The notes under the pieces are model-generated. The model ran no database searches. It was not told the DNA's origin and was given only the letters and a program-made list of their open reading frames with translations. A DNA stretch of 64,000 nt, from contig JALGQZ010000011.1 in assembly GCA_023105745.1 (NCBI GenBank), positions 24,501,975-24,565,974 on the forward strand. The letters run 5' to 3'. Each line of letters begins with the position of its first letter. The first letter of the stretch is position 1. This document shows, piece after piece, positions 11,655 through 22,621 of this stretch. The DNA is from Austropuccinia psidii (taxonomy: Eukaryota > Basidiomycota > Pucciniomycetes > Pucciniales > Sphaerophragmiaceae). Both the position numbers and the translations under genes were made by a program.

Positions 11655-12985
11655 ACATAATGAAGCACTGATTCTCCGTGTTGTGAGACTTATCCCTCAT
11701 GATGAGAATTTGATTGCACTAGATGGAAAATTGATCAAAAAATGCTGACCAGTTGATTTCTCATGACAAAGAATTGATACCCCATGATGCAAAATTGATT
11801 CCATATAATGAAGCACAAATTCCACATTATGAGTAATTGATTTCACATGATGGCAAATGGATTCCACATGATGAGGAACTGATTTCTCATGATGGAAAAT
11901 TGATTTGAAATTATGGGAAATTGATTCCACATGATGAGGAATTGGTTCCACATGTTGGGGAAGACATGATAAGGAATCATTTCCACATTATGAGGCATCA
12001 TTTTCACATGATGAGGCATCAATTCCACATGATGAGGCATCAATTCCACATGATAAGGAGTCAATTCCACATGATGAGGCATTGATTTCACATGATGGGA
12101 AACTGATTTCACATGATGAGGAATTTCTCTTTCATTATTGGCAATTGATTTCACATGTTGGGGAGTTGATTTCACATGGTGAAAAATTGTTATCCCATGA
12201 TGATGAATTGATTACACATGATCAGAAATTTATTCCACATGATGAGGAGGCAATTTCGAATGATGAGAAATTGATCACAAATGATGAGAAATTGATTTCA
12301 CATGATGGGGAATTGATTTCACATCATGAGGAATTGATTCCACATGATGGGAAATTTATTTTACATTATGAGGAATTGATTCCACATGATGGGGCATTGA
12401 TTTCACATCATGAGGAATTGATTCCACATAATGGGAAATTTATTTCACATTATGAGTAATTGATTCCACATGATGGGGCATTGATTTTACATCATGAGGA
12501 ATTGATTCCACATGATGGGGCATTGATTTCACATCAAGATGAATTGATTCCACATTATGGGCAATTGATATCACATCATGAGAAATTGATTTCTCATGAT
12601 GGGGAATTGATTTCACATGATGGGAAATTGATTTCACATGATGGGGAATTGATTTCACATGATGGGGAATTGATTTCACATGATGGGGAATTGATTTCAC
12701 GTGATGGGGAATTGATTTCACATGATGGGGAATTGATTTCACATCATGAGGAATTGATTTCACATCATGAGGAATTGATTCCACATGATGAGGAATTGAT
12801 TTTACATGATGAGGAATTGATTTCACATGATGAGTAATTGATTCCACATGATTAGGAATTGATTCCACATGATGAGGAATTTATTTCACATGATTCTCAG
12901 TTGATAACCAATGGTGGGGAATTGATAGCCCAAAATTAAAATTTGATCCCTCATGATGAGGAATTGATATACCAATTCAAACTTT
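11655..12985 (+). repeat. Tandem array B: 21-bp minisatellite, about 60 units
   Basis: Units of the form TTGATTTCACATGATGGGGA plus one base, or a TTCCACATGATGAGGAA variant, often alternating as a 42-bp pair (about 12290-12540). The core at 12590-12740 is nearly perfect; the edges are diverged. ORFs of the LISHDGE / IPHHVKS type are products of the period. Confidence 0.95.
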
Positions 12986-13195
12986 GATTGGTAATACATC
13001 AAACTTTGGTTGATTTTACATCAACCTATGGTTTATTTTACATCAACCTATGGTTCTTTTTACATCAACCTGTGGTTGATTTTACATCAACCTATTGTTG
13101 ATTTTACATCAACCTATGGTTGATATTACATCAACCTATGTTTGATTTTACATCAACCTATGCTTTATTTTACATCAACAACCTGAGGTTCATTT
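12986..13195 (+). repeat. Tandem array C: 22-bp repeat, about 9 units
   Basis: Units contain ATCAACCTATGGTTGAT (7-bp arms, 3-nt loop) followed by TTTACAT-like spacer. It starts directly at the end of array B with a transitional ATCAAACTTTGGTTGAT unit. Confidence 0.9.
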
Positions 13196-13364
13196 AAAAT
13201 TAACCATTCCACTGTTTCTGTAATAGAAATTATTCCATCACATCTATATAGGCTTATTAAAAATCACATGGGGAATAGATAAACACATAAATGTGATTTA
13301 AAATGAACCAAAATTTTGTGATGTGACATCACATGGGACTTGGTAATGGAATAATGCAGGCAGT
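13196..13364. other. Spacer between arrays C and D
   Basis: Non-repetitive, no ORF. Contains a hairpin TGTGATG-TGA-CATCACA at 13317-13333 and inverted ATTATTCCAT / ATGGAATAAT near its ends. A related GATGT...ACATGGG stretch recurs near 14430-14455 after array D. Confidence 0.5.
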
Positions 13365-14285
13365 GATTAAATAAAACATTGGTTTATATTAAATAAACCA
13401 TCGCTTTATAGTAAATAAACCATTGGTTTATATTAAATAAAACATTGGTTTACCTTAAATAAACCATTGCTTTATATGAAATAAAACATTGGTTTAAATT
13501 AAATAAAACATTGATTTATATTAAATAAACCATTGCTTTATAGTAAATAAACCATTGCTTTATATTAAATAAACCATTGCTTTATAGTAAATAAACCATT
13601 GCTTTATATTAAATAAAACATTGGTTTACATTAAATAAGCCATTGCTTTATATTAAATAAACCATTGGTTTAAATTAAATAAAACATTTGTTTATATTAA
13701 ATAAACTATTGCTTTATAGTAAATAAACCATTGCTTTATATTAAATAAAACATTGGTTTACATTAAATAAACCATTTCTTTATATAAAATGAAACATTGG
13801 TTTACATTAAATAAAACATTGATTTATATTAAATAAACCATTGCTTTATATTAAATAAAACATTGGTTTACATTAAATAAAACATTGATGTATATTAAGT
13901 AAACCATTTTCTTATAGTAAATAAACCATTGCTTTATATTAAATAAAACATTGGTTTACATTAAATAAAACATTGCTTTATATTAAATAAAAAATTAGTT
14001 TACATTAAATAGAACATTGACTTATATTAAATGAACCATTGCTTTATAGTAATTGAACCATTGCTTTATAGTAAATAAACCATTGCTTTATATTCAATAA
14101 AACATTGGTTTACATTAAATAAAACATTGATTTATATTAAATGAACCATTGCTTTATAGTGAATAAACAATTGCTTTATATTAAATAAAACATTGGCTTG
14201 CATTAAATGAAACATTGGTTTATATTAAGTAAACCATTGTTTTATAGTAAATAAAGCATTGGTTTACATTAATGGTTTACATTAG
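13365..14285 (+). repeat. Tandem array D: about 22-bp repeat, about 42 units
   Basis: Units of TTAAATAAACCATTGCTTTA type with an ATTGGTTTA variant that alternates as a 44-bp pair. The variant core TAAACCATTGGTTTA is a dyad apart from its central base. Moderate divergence throughout. Confidence 0.93.
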
Positions 14286-14461
14286 GTCAGGAAGCCAGGG
14301 TTTATTCAAAATAAATCATCATATGGATGACATATAATTAACCCATTTCATCACCTTCTTTTAATTTTATCATAAATCACCATCTGATTGAATCAGAAAA
14401 TTCTTGTTTATTTAAAATAAAACAAATTGATGTGACTTGATGTCACATGGGTCATGTTTAC
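14286..14461. other. Junction between array D and element 2
   Basis: No gene. Holds a GATGTGACTTGATGTCACATGG inverted-repeat-like stretch resembling 13315-13340, then TTTCAG and the broken end of element 2 pol at about 14462. Confidence 0.4.
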
Positions 14462-16051
14462 ACATTATTTCAGGTATAATATTATACCACCCAGTAGGTA
14501 AAATCTTTCTTCATCATAGATTTTTCCATACTTCATCCAAGGAATGTATTAGAGGGTTGTCTTTACAGTCTTTGTTAAGTAATTGTCATAAGATGCTACA
14601 ATTCCTATCTTGAGTATAACTGTGTCTTAATTCTTCAAAGAAGGTGGTGTTCAAGTCTGTAACACTTATTACTTCTATTGGGATCTGTGGTGAAGCTTCT
14701 TCTGGAACATAAGCAGGATTATCAATATTATTTGGTAATGACCATCTGCTTAGTCCATCTGCATTCTTACAAATATTCCCATCCTTATGAATAATAGTCA
14801 TATTGCCTCTGTATTCTTGTATGGCTATTTGCCATCTGAGCATATGTCTGTTGGGTGTTTTCATGTTTAAAAGTTATTTGACAGCTGTACAATCTGTTAT
14901 CACCTCAAAAACACATCCCTCTAAGAAGTAGTTCAATTTCTCCAAGGCCCAGACAAGGCATAGACATTCCATTTGTCTTTCTCCATATCTGGCTTCAGTT
15001 GGTTTGATTTGCCTGGATATGAAACATATGGGTCCTTCTACAGGTTTATCATTTATGATCTGAACTTGGTGAAGTGCAGCACCCAGCCCATCCCCTGATG
15101 CATCAATATACAATTTAAAAGGCAATTTAAAGTCTGGCATCAGTAAGAGTGGAGCAGTGTTCAAGGCTTCTCTTAGAGACTCAAAAGCTTTGACTCTGTC
15201 AACAGTAATTTCAAATACTGTGTCTTTGTCACAAAATTTATAAAGTGCTCTTGCTATGGATGCAAAATCTTTAATTTGTTGCCTGTAATATCCTGCAAAA
15301 CCTAAAAATGACTGAATTTCCTTTTTGTTCTGAGGTATGGGTTTTAGCAATACTGCTGAAACTTTGTTTTTGTCAATTCCAAGGGACAAACCAGATACAA
15401 CATGTCCTAGTTCCTTAAGTTCTTTAAATCCAAAATGGCATTTCTTCAAGGAGATTTTCATGTTTACTGATAGAATTTTTGTCAAAACTCTGGACAATCT
15501 GTACATGTGCTCTTCCCAAGTCTTGGAACAGACGATAATTTCATCAATTTAAATAATTAACCATCCCTCTGAAAGCTCTTCAGGGAAGATTTCATTCATC
15601 ATTCTTTGGAAGTGTGAGGGTGCATTCTTGATACCAAAGGGCATTCTTAAATATTCATACACTCCACAATGAACAATAATTCTCAAATATTTTCTTGCTC
15701 TTGGTGTCACCACATTTTGATGGAATCCTTTAAGGCATCCATAGTGGCTATATACACTGCTTGAGATATTTGGGTGAGGGCAATTTGGATTTTTGGTATT
15801 GGGTATCTGTCTGGAACAGTGTAAGTCTTTAGAGCTTTAAAGTCCCCAACCGTTCTAGATTTTCCATTATGCCATGCCACTATGACTGGTGTAGTTATTT
15901 CTACTTCTTCATTGTGGCCTACTTTTCTTATTACACCAAGGTCCAGAAGTTCTTTGATATGAATTTCTAGAGCTTCTCTTGATTTTGGACTTGCTGGATA
16001 TGCAGGTCTTCTTAAGAGTGGTGGATAAGGTCTCTTAATGTTATCAAACGC
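14462..16051 (-). pseudogene. pol: Element 2 pol: reverse transcriptase and RNase H
   Basis: RT segments: RPAYPASPKSREALEIHI, VGHNEEVEITTPVI, GDFKALKTYT, MDALKGFHQ-like, [18 protein letters not shown]. The catalytic YxDD box is destroyed: codons at 15551-15540 read stop-Ile-Asp-Glu. Downstream ORFs 15506-14874 and 14864-14586 carry [51 protein letters not shown] and [19 protein letters not shown] (RNase H). After the [11 protein letters not shown] stretch the reading continues through a short linker to about 14462 and stops. Integrase zinc finger and core are absent. Frame matches gag capsid (17711) although the protease between is shifted. Non-functional. Confidence 0.85.
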
Positions 16052-16640
16052 TTATTTATGGTTATATAAAAGACTAGAGAGTTCATTTTCTTGTACATTA
16101 GTCAGATGAAGGCTTATTTCAGCTTCATTTAGCTGTTCAGACTTGAATTTCTCTAACTCTAAGTTGACTGGTGATACTTTGTTCACTGTAATTTGACTTT
16201 TAAATGGTAAAAAGGCAAATTTGTAGAGCTTATTGTCTCCAATAATAAAGTATCTATCCTTTTTGTTATGCAAATCTATGCCATACATGATTAAATAATC
16301 ATTTTCCAATATGAAATGGGTACTAGAGCAATTTTCCATAACAACAAATTCAACAGTGATTCTTAAACTTCCATTTATATGTGGAAATATGACACTAGTC
16401 CCAAATATTCCCAATGCTTTCATTGGGTTACTTGCACTATTCAATTTTATGCCATCAATTGGCAACAACTGATCTTCAAAGTTTGGTACACAAGTCTTAA
16501 GAAAGGATTTACCAACACAAGAGCAGAAGGCTCCTGGGTCAAGCAAAAGTTTATTGGGCTTGTTTTCAATCACCACTCTGGTTATACAGGAGTTACCAGC
16601 TGTATAACCTTTCCCTCTTTTTTGGTTTGGTTTTCATAAG
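16052..16640 (-). pseudogene. Element 2 retropepsin
   Basis: Aspartyl protease that matures the polyprotein. ORF 16576-16052, with the preceding linker (VQDAQLMKTKP) to about 16640. Active site region KLLLDPGAFCSCVG has Asp-Pro-Gly (16540-16532) in place of the usual Asp-Ser/Thr-Gly. The flap/C-terminal part (GTSVIFPHINGSLRITVEF, ILENDYLIMYGIDLHN) is gypsy-like and precedes the RT linker. Element 3 has the same DPG. It is shifted by one base relative to capsid and RT, so this copy is broken. Confidence 0.75.
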
Positions 16641-17816
16641 TTGTGCATCTTGAACTTATGATAAATCAAGTTGACCATTTCTCAATTGTGGCAAGTTGGG
16701 ATAAGTTTCCATGATGTCAAAAGTGGCATTGATATTTTCTATATCTTTTGAAGATCCAGAAAATATGGATGACTTATCATCTGAATTGTCTTCAATTATG
16801 TCATATTTTTCACCATTAGGTTCCTTTTCAATATCAATTCCATTGATTTTCCCCCTTTTTAGACATATATTGGCTAAATGGGTTGTACTTTGGCAAATAT
16901 GTCACTTTCTGACTGTATCTGCAGATTTATACTTAACAGTATTAGAATTTTCTTTGGGTTTTGTGTCCACAGAATCTTTCCAAGGTGTATCAAACCTTGT
17001 TTTGAGATTCATCCTACTAGAACCAATTTTGGTTCTGGTGGTTACTTCTTCTAATATATTTATAATATCTTCTGCTGAAGATTGTTCATTAGTCCTGCTT
17101 TTGACAGCATGCTCTAAGTCACCTCCACATTGTCTCAGAATCTTTCTATGGATCATAAATTCTGACATGTCAGGATATAATGCTGTTAATATGTCTTTTT
17201 GTTGGCAAAACCATGGTAAAGATTTGTCTTTATCAGAAGTAAATTTGGCATATTCAAAGGCTGTTTCCACGTTAAATCTCCAAGAATCATTGGCCCATTT
17301 GTTGATAATTTGGGTTTTCCACCAAGTCCAACTTTGGTGTCTATGTGCTTGTCTCAATTTGATATACCATCTGTGAGCTGATTTGGTAAATAGGTTGTTA
17401 AACCTGGCTGTTACCAATCTGTCTGGTAATTCAAAGTCTTCTTTGATCATGTCAATACCTCTGATGAATTCTATATGGTCATATTCTCCTTCACTACTGA
17501 AGTGAGACCATTCCTTAAGTTTTGGAACTCCTTTCAAGAGTGCTTGGCCAACTGATGGTTCCAAGTTATGAAAAGAAGTAGAAAATTCATTTTTTAATTG
17601 AGAATTTTCAATATCCAATACTTGTGGATTGGGAATCCCTGTACCCTCATTTTGATTCAGAGGTGTAGACATTCTTGGTAAGGTGTTTAGTAGTTGTTCA
17701 ATATCATTCATTTTGGTGTTGTTACACCTTTGTTAATTTCTTAATTCATGTTTTAAGCTTTGTATAGAGGTTATTACATTCTTTTTATGATCATCCTCTT
17801 TATATTTCAGCTCATT
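16641..17816 (-). pseudogene. gag: Element 2 gag: capsid and nucleocapsid
   Basis: ORF 17711-16902 holds capsid-like sequence (VPKLKEWSHFSSEGEYDHIEF, RWYIKLRQAHRHQSWTWW, DLEHAVKSRT, ITTRTKIG-like VTTRTKIG). The frame is the same as frame A upstream, separated by two TAA stops (near 17817 and 17730). The stop ending this ORF, TGA at 16904-16902, replaces the first Cys of the zinc knuckle; the rest, HICQSTTHLANIC, continues in frame. An acidic linker follows to about 16641. The knuckle loss alone would abolish CCHC zinc binding and truncates Gag before protease. Confidence 0.8.
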
Positions 17817-18962
17817 TTATAATTCTGTTTGTTTAGTATTATCAGAGATAACCTCTTTTAACTTTATTGTTAATTTTGATATTTCCTCTTTTGAGGTATC
17901 AAAGCACTTTTTCAAGGCAATTATATGTGTCTTTACTTCAGTAAATGATTTTGAAATATCATCAAGAGCTTTCTTATTATCCTCTTTGATAGTATTTATG
18001 GCTTGTTTTATTCTTGTTTCAATCATGTCATCAATATTTAATTTAGAATATCTGTCTGTCAATTCTTTAATAATGGCAGATTGTTCATTTATCTTATTGC
18101 CAAAAGAATTATCATTATTGGAAGTTTTAATTGTTCTTAAAACTCTTTCAAAAAATTTAAGTGCTTCATTGATTTGGCTCAGACTCAAGTCATGTGTTTT
18201 AAGATTTTCACAAATTGATGTATTTTTATCAGAAAGATGACTTTTTATGTCAGTTATAGCTTCATACAGCTCTGGAATATAATCAAAAATATCAGAAATC
18301 ATTTCTGATATTTTAATATAGCCTCCTCTTTCTTTTGTAATTCCATCATTGTTCTGGCCATCTGAAACACATTTTCCATGGCATCCTGTTGAATTTTTGG
18401 GATCCTGTAGCCCTGGCTGTAAGGTTTGGTGGCTGGTGCCTTTCCTTTGCCCTTGTTTGGAGCTTGTGACTGCCTTTTCACGTCGGAATTGCTTCTTCTG
18501 GCCACTGGGGCTGTTTTTGGCACTTGCTTGGGTGGTGGAGGGTTGTTTTTCCTCCATTCTAGTCTCAAGAGCATCATTTTTTTCTTCTCCATCAATGGAT
18601 GCCATCCATTGAGTAATTTGCAAGTATTGGGATGGCCCAGGAATTTTCTCACAGTCAGGTAAGAATTCATACAGTTTTTCCACAGATCTGCAAGGATTTG
18701 GTCCTCCTTGTACTGCAGGGCATTGCTGTAAGCTTTGTGGCTGGCTTTGTATATGAAAAATGAGGCTTCTTGTGGCAGTGTCAGCTCTTTGTGAAGGTAA
18801 AATGGTATTATAAGCATCAGAATGACCTATTTTAGTTGTTTGGAAATCATCAACTGACCCTTTTCCTTCTGTACCTGGTTGGCTTCTGCCATAATCACAT
18901 CTATTACCTTTCTGGGAGCTGCTTGAGGGGTTATAGCTGGCTCCTGATCTAGTTGAGGGCAT
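17817..18962 (-). CDS. gag: Element 2 gag N-terminal region (frame A)
   Basis: 381 codons from ATG at 18962. The first 200 residues are Ser/Gln/Lys-rich and low complexity (MPSTRSGASYNPSSSSQKG). The remainder is a long heptad-type coiled coil (ISDIFDYIPELYEAITDIKSHL, LSQINEALKFFERVLRTI, KALDDISKSFTEVKTHI), likely for Gag oligomerisation. In frame with capsid after two stops. The ATG is 14 nt before the acceptor at 18950-18949, so it would be removed if the upstream intron is spliced. Frame B overlaps its first two thirds. Confidence 0.65.
   Translation of the reverse strand: MPSTRSGASYNPSSSSQKGNRCDYGRSQPGTEGKGSVDDFQTTKIGHSDAYNTILPSQRADTATRSLIFHIQSQPQSLQQCPAVQGGPNPCRSVEKLYEFLPDCEKIPGPSQYLQITQWMASIDGEEKNDALETRMEEKQPSTTQASAKNSPSGQKKQFRREKAVTSSKQGQRKGTSHQTLQPGLQDPKNSTGCHGKCVSDGQNNDGITKERGGYIKISEMISDIFDYIPELYEAITDIKSHLSDKNTSICENLKTHDLSLSQINEALKFFERVLRTIKTSNNDNSFGNKINEQSAIIKELTDRYSKLNIDDMIETRIKQAINTIKEDNKKALDDISKSFTEVKTHIIALKKCFDTSKEEISKLTIKLKEVISDNTKQTEL
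18299..18948 (-). CDS. Element 2 overlapping frame B (possible spliced accessory ORF)
   Basis: Offset +1 from frame A. From acceptor 18950-18949 it reads QEPAITPQAAPRKVIDVIMA, meets one TAG just before the 172-codon ORF (18817-18299), and ends LQKKEEAILKYQK-stop. Its C-terminal part has basic NKGKGK, then PYSQGYRIPK and a helix VFQMARTMMELQKK. Element 4 frame B has PYTQSYTIPK and FNMARTL, and element 3 has VFQMARNLIEIQKREE, so the frame is conserved. The leader exon (19210-19013, phase 1) joins it in frame. Frame B ends before the coiled coil and capsid. Function unknown; translation is inference. Confidence 0.5.
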
Positions 18963-19210
18963 ATTTTATGATTAAAAAGGCTTAAAATAGTATTTTTACA
19001 TCAAAAACTTACTATTGGCCAAATTCTTAGCTTTCTGAAGGGTATTACTTATATCCAAGTTAATCAATTCAGAAGATATTGGTTCAGGTTGGTTATTTTG
19101 AGTCACAATAACAGTACTATTACGGTCTGAATTAACAGTACTGGCAGGGATAATGCTGGTGATTGTTGAGGCTGTTTCAATGTTTTCTTGTCTTAACACG
19201 TTGTCAGACA
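18949..19210 (-). other. Element 2 leader exon (19210-19013) plus GT-AG intron (19012-18949)
   Basis: Flanked by an acceptor ttgattttag (ending 19211) and a consensus donor GTAAGT at 19012. The exon is open for about 66 codons (SDNVLRQENIETASTIT ... LQKAKNLANS) and ends in phase 1; it also enters in phase 1. The 64-bp intron ends CTCAACTAG at 18949 and contains the ATG of frame A. Confidence 0.6.
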
Positions 19211-19417
19211 CTAAAATCAATTAAAAAGCCAATTATTCAAGTAGAAAAAAGTTTATTTCAAAAAAAGAAATAAAAATATAAGCCTCACTTATAATATGAA
19301 AAAATTATTTTTTTATGGGTTTTTTGAATTATAAGTATTTTTTATATCTTTTTTAAATTTTTCAATATAAGAAAAAAGCTTAAAAAAGAGTAAAGAAATA
19401 TGTCACAGGTAAAATAT
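19211..19417 (-). other. Element 2 leader between primer-binding site and leader exon
   Basis: AT-rich, no coding signature; probably a first intron, but I could not place its donor with confidence. Confidence 0.3.
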
Positions 19418-19433
19418 CATGGCTGGGCCCCCA
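19418..19433 (-). promoter_or_regulatory. Primer-binding site of element 2
   Basis: Minus-strand TGGGGGCCCAGCCATG, two nt after the LTR end (TTACA). Same position and near-identical sequence to element 1; a decayed form follows the element 4 LTR at 30830. Confidence 0.65.
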
Positions 19434-19435
19434 AA

Positions 19436-21245
19436 TGTAAGGTGTGGATATCAAACTTTGATTAAAAATCAAGTACTTTTCCTGTCCTCAAAATTTATAT
19501 AAGGTAAAAAATCAATTAAAAATAGTAAGAAATATTATTTTTAAGAGAAAACATGCCAATTTCATTGTTTATAACTTTATTAGTATAAAACAATAATATT
19601 ATAAAGATTTATTGTTTTACCAACAATAAAAATTTATCCAAAAATACTCTACAGGAGATATTTTAGGCTACAAAAGAAATTTCATCAAGAGCAATTTCAA
19701 ATGGAATTAATTGAGCAAAGAACTGCAAGAAATTAATTAAAGAACAAAGCCTTTAAAAAGAATATTAAAGAGAAAACACACCCAAAAGTGACCAGAGTGA
19801 ATTTGGAAACAAAGTGACAAAGCTTACAGTGATGAAAGATGCTTTAATTCACTTTTGGGATGGTTCAGGGGTAAAAAATGATTATAAGAGTTACAAACAA
19901 AGATTATAATGATTTTTTCACGTGGTTAGAAGGTCTAAAATGATTCAAAAAAGGTGGTTGGAATCTTTTACTGGTTGGTTTAACAGTGTTTAAACTAATT
20001 ATAAAAGGAAAAGATTCTAACATGAAGAGAAAAGTGGGGCAAAGAAGACATTCTTTTATAGCCATCAATTTTCTTACTCCAAAAGTAAAGTTAACTCTTG
20101 TCAGTCGTGAAAAGAAGTCTGACAACAGAAAAGCCTATTATGGCATCATTGAACCCTGGTTTAAACCAAAAAAAGGGCTGGTTTAAGCCATTTTTGCCAT
20201 TTTAGACTCTTAAATCAGCCATTACTATAGTAATACCTGGTCTAGAGCCTTCAAAACAAGTCAGAATGTGTGTACAAGGTTTGGAAACCAGTTAAAACTG
20301 TTTCTACTAACATTTCTTTAACTTGAGGGTAGTTTTACCCTCTTGGCAACAGTTAAAACTTCCCTGGTTGGTATCAAAACCTCATCATCAATTGAGTCAC
20401 AGACCCTGTGACTCAATTCCAGGCCAAAAGTGATTAACTTTTGCGTGAATTTTGACATCTAACGCCTGGAAGCAGGGATTTTGGGGGTCTGGCTCCCCCT
20501 TAGAGCTAGAGTTCCTTTTCCCCCCAACTTATTTTTTCCTTTAATTCCTCATCATGTATTATACTTGTAATTTACATATGTAATTCAATTGATTTGTACA
20601 TTACAATAGAGTAATAATTGATATCTCATATGTAAATCAAAGTTCACTTATGTAATACACGCGCACATTTTGACATTTCAATTGAATTCAATTGAAAATA
20701 CTTCAATTCCTCATAACTTCTAAACTAAACAAAACACCTCAATTTTAACACAAAAATTGATGGTTAACACCACATGTGGTGTGAGTTAAATTAAAGTTTT
20801 GAGGATTTTCAATTTTTGTATTGAAAATACTGAAAACTTCATTTAAGCTTATTTAGAGTTGAGTTACAAAAATTTCACTCAGAGGTGACCCCACCTAATT
20901 TTTTATAAGGAATCAAATGGTGAAGTAATTTTCATATGTTTATTTATTGGATAAAAATCTATGATATATTTCATATAAATTTTTACCAAAAATATTTTAA
21001 TTTCATAATTTTTAAAAAATTCATTTTTACTTAATTTTCACAAGTAAAAATGAATTTTCATAATTTTAAATTTTATTGTAATTTTATTTTTAAATTATAA
21101 TTAAATTTTGATTTTTAAATATAAATTTGTATTTATATTTCAATTTTTCTTTTTATAATATAAATAAATTTATTTTATTTATATTTGTATTTTAATTTAT
21201 CATTTGTGGTCTTTTGGGTATATAAAAATACTTCCAAGGCTCACA
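19436..21245 (-). repeat. 5' LTR of element 2 (1.81 kb, LTR family A)
   Basis: Minus strand begins TGTGAGCCTTGGAAG (21245) and ends CACACCTTACA (19436). A plus-strand third copy at 54195 starts with the same TGTGAGCCTTGG right after a polypurine tract, confirming the 5' boundary. The middle (20860-21200) is very AT-rich. Confidence 0.8.
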
Positions 21246-22621
21246 GAAGTTGTTAATATTTTCTATATGAAAATATGAAAATCCTCAAAACCTTGATTCA
21301 ATTCCCACTACATGTGGTGTTAGCCATAAAATTTTCTGTCAGGATTAAGGTGTGGTGTGTAACTTAGAATTTATGAGGAATTGAAGTATTTTCAATTGAA
21401 ATCTCAAAATGTGCATGTGTATTTCATAAGTAAACTTGGATTTACATATGTGGAATCAATAATTGCAGTTTTTTACTGTGATTTTTGCATTGAATTAAAT
21501 ATTTAAAATCCTGGTATAGTATATGACGATGAGTTAGAGAAAAACTAAATTGGAAATATTAGTTTTGGAGGGAAAGGAAGCTTGGCTCCAAGCATGTCAG
21601 ACTCCCCCAAACTCCTTGCTAACTGGCATGAGATGCCAGAATTCATGAAAAAGCTCATTAACCTTGGCTTGGAATTGAGTCACAGGGTCTGTGACCAAAT
21701 TGATGATGAGGTTTTGATACCAACCAGGGCAGTTTCAACTCTTTCCAAGAGGGTAAAACTACCCTTAGGCTGAAACAGTCTTATTAAAAACCATTTTAAC
21801 TGTTTTTGAGGTCCCTTACACACATTCTGACATGTATTTAAATTTTGGAACCAGGTATTACTATAGCAATGACTTATCTTAAGGACTAAAATGGCCAAAA
21901 CCAGCCCTTTTTCAGTCTAAACCAGGACTCAATAATGCCATAATTTGCCCTTCTGTTGTCAGAGTGCTTCTCACGACTTATTAGAGTAAAAGTTACTCTT
22001 GGAGTAAGAAAATTTGTGTCTTTAAAAGAAGGTCTTCTTTGCCCCACTTTTTTCTTTATGTTGGAATTTTTTTCTTTTATAATTAGTTTAAACACTGTTG
22101 AGCCAATCAATAAAAGAGTCCAACCACCTTTTTTAAATAATTTTGAACCTTTTAACCAGGTCAAAAATAATAATAATCTTCTTTGTAACTCCTATGATAA
22201 ATTTTAACCTTGAACCAGCCCTGGAGTGAATTAAAGCATCTTTCATTACCTTTAACTTTGTAAATTTGTTTCCAAATTTACTCCAGTCACTTTTGGGTGG
22301 GTTTTCTCTTTAATATTCCTGTTAAATACTCTGTTTGTATATTAATTTCTTGCAGTCCCATTGGAATTTCTCTTGAAGAAATTTCTTTTGTAGCCTCGAA
22401 TATCTCTTTTAGAGTATTTTTGGATAAAGTTTTATTGCTGGTAAAACAATAAATCTTTTAAATTTTCTTGTTTTATACTGAAAAAGTTAAAAACAAATTT
22501 GGCATAGTTTTCTTCAAAACAGTTAAACTTTACTGTTTTCAATGAAATTTTACTTTATACAAAGTTTGAGGACAGGAAAAGTACTTAATTTCTACTCAAA
22601 CTTTCATATCCATACCTTATA
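21246..22621 (+). repeat. LTR family A, plus-strand copy lacking its first part
   Basis: Inverted copy of 19436-20830: shares the CATGTGGTGT, TGCATGTGTATT, CAAGAGGGTAAAACTACC, CCAGTCACTTTTGGGTGG and AAGTACTTTTCCTGTCC-type blocks, ends TACCTTATA (TTACA in element 2). Its missing 5' part begins exactly at the 5' end of the element 2 LTR, as if element 2 interrupted it. Confidence 0.75.

Larger units (their letters stand above)
14462..21245 (-). mobile_element. Element 2: Ty3/gypsy retrotransposon, 5' LTR to early integrase linker, truncated
   Basis: Minus strand: LTR (21245-19436), primer-binding site (19433 downward), leader exon, overlapping gag frames A and B, capsid, protease, RT, RNase H, then the linker before integrase. 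Similarity stops near 14462, where tandem arrays begin; the integrase and 3' LTR are missing. Many stops and shifts. Its 5' LTR end (21245) sits inside a plus-strand LTR of the same family. Confidence 0.85.

Noticed and set aside
11697..12868. ORFs of LISHDGE / IPHHVKS repeats
   Set aside because: Same reason: frame-preserving 21-bp array B.
9741..14285. CRISPR-like array
   Set aside because: No unique spacers between repeats; units are contiguous, and the context is eukaryotic retroelement DNA.
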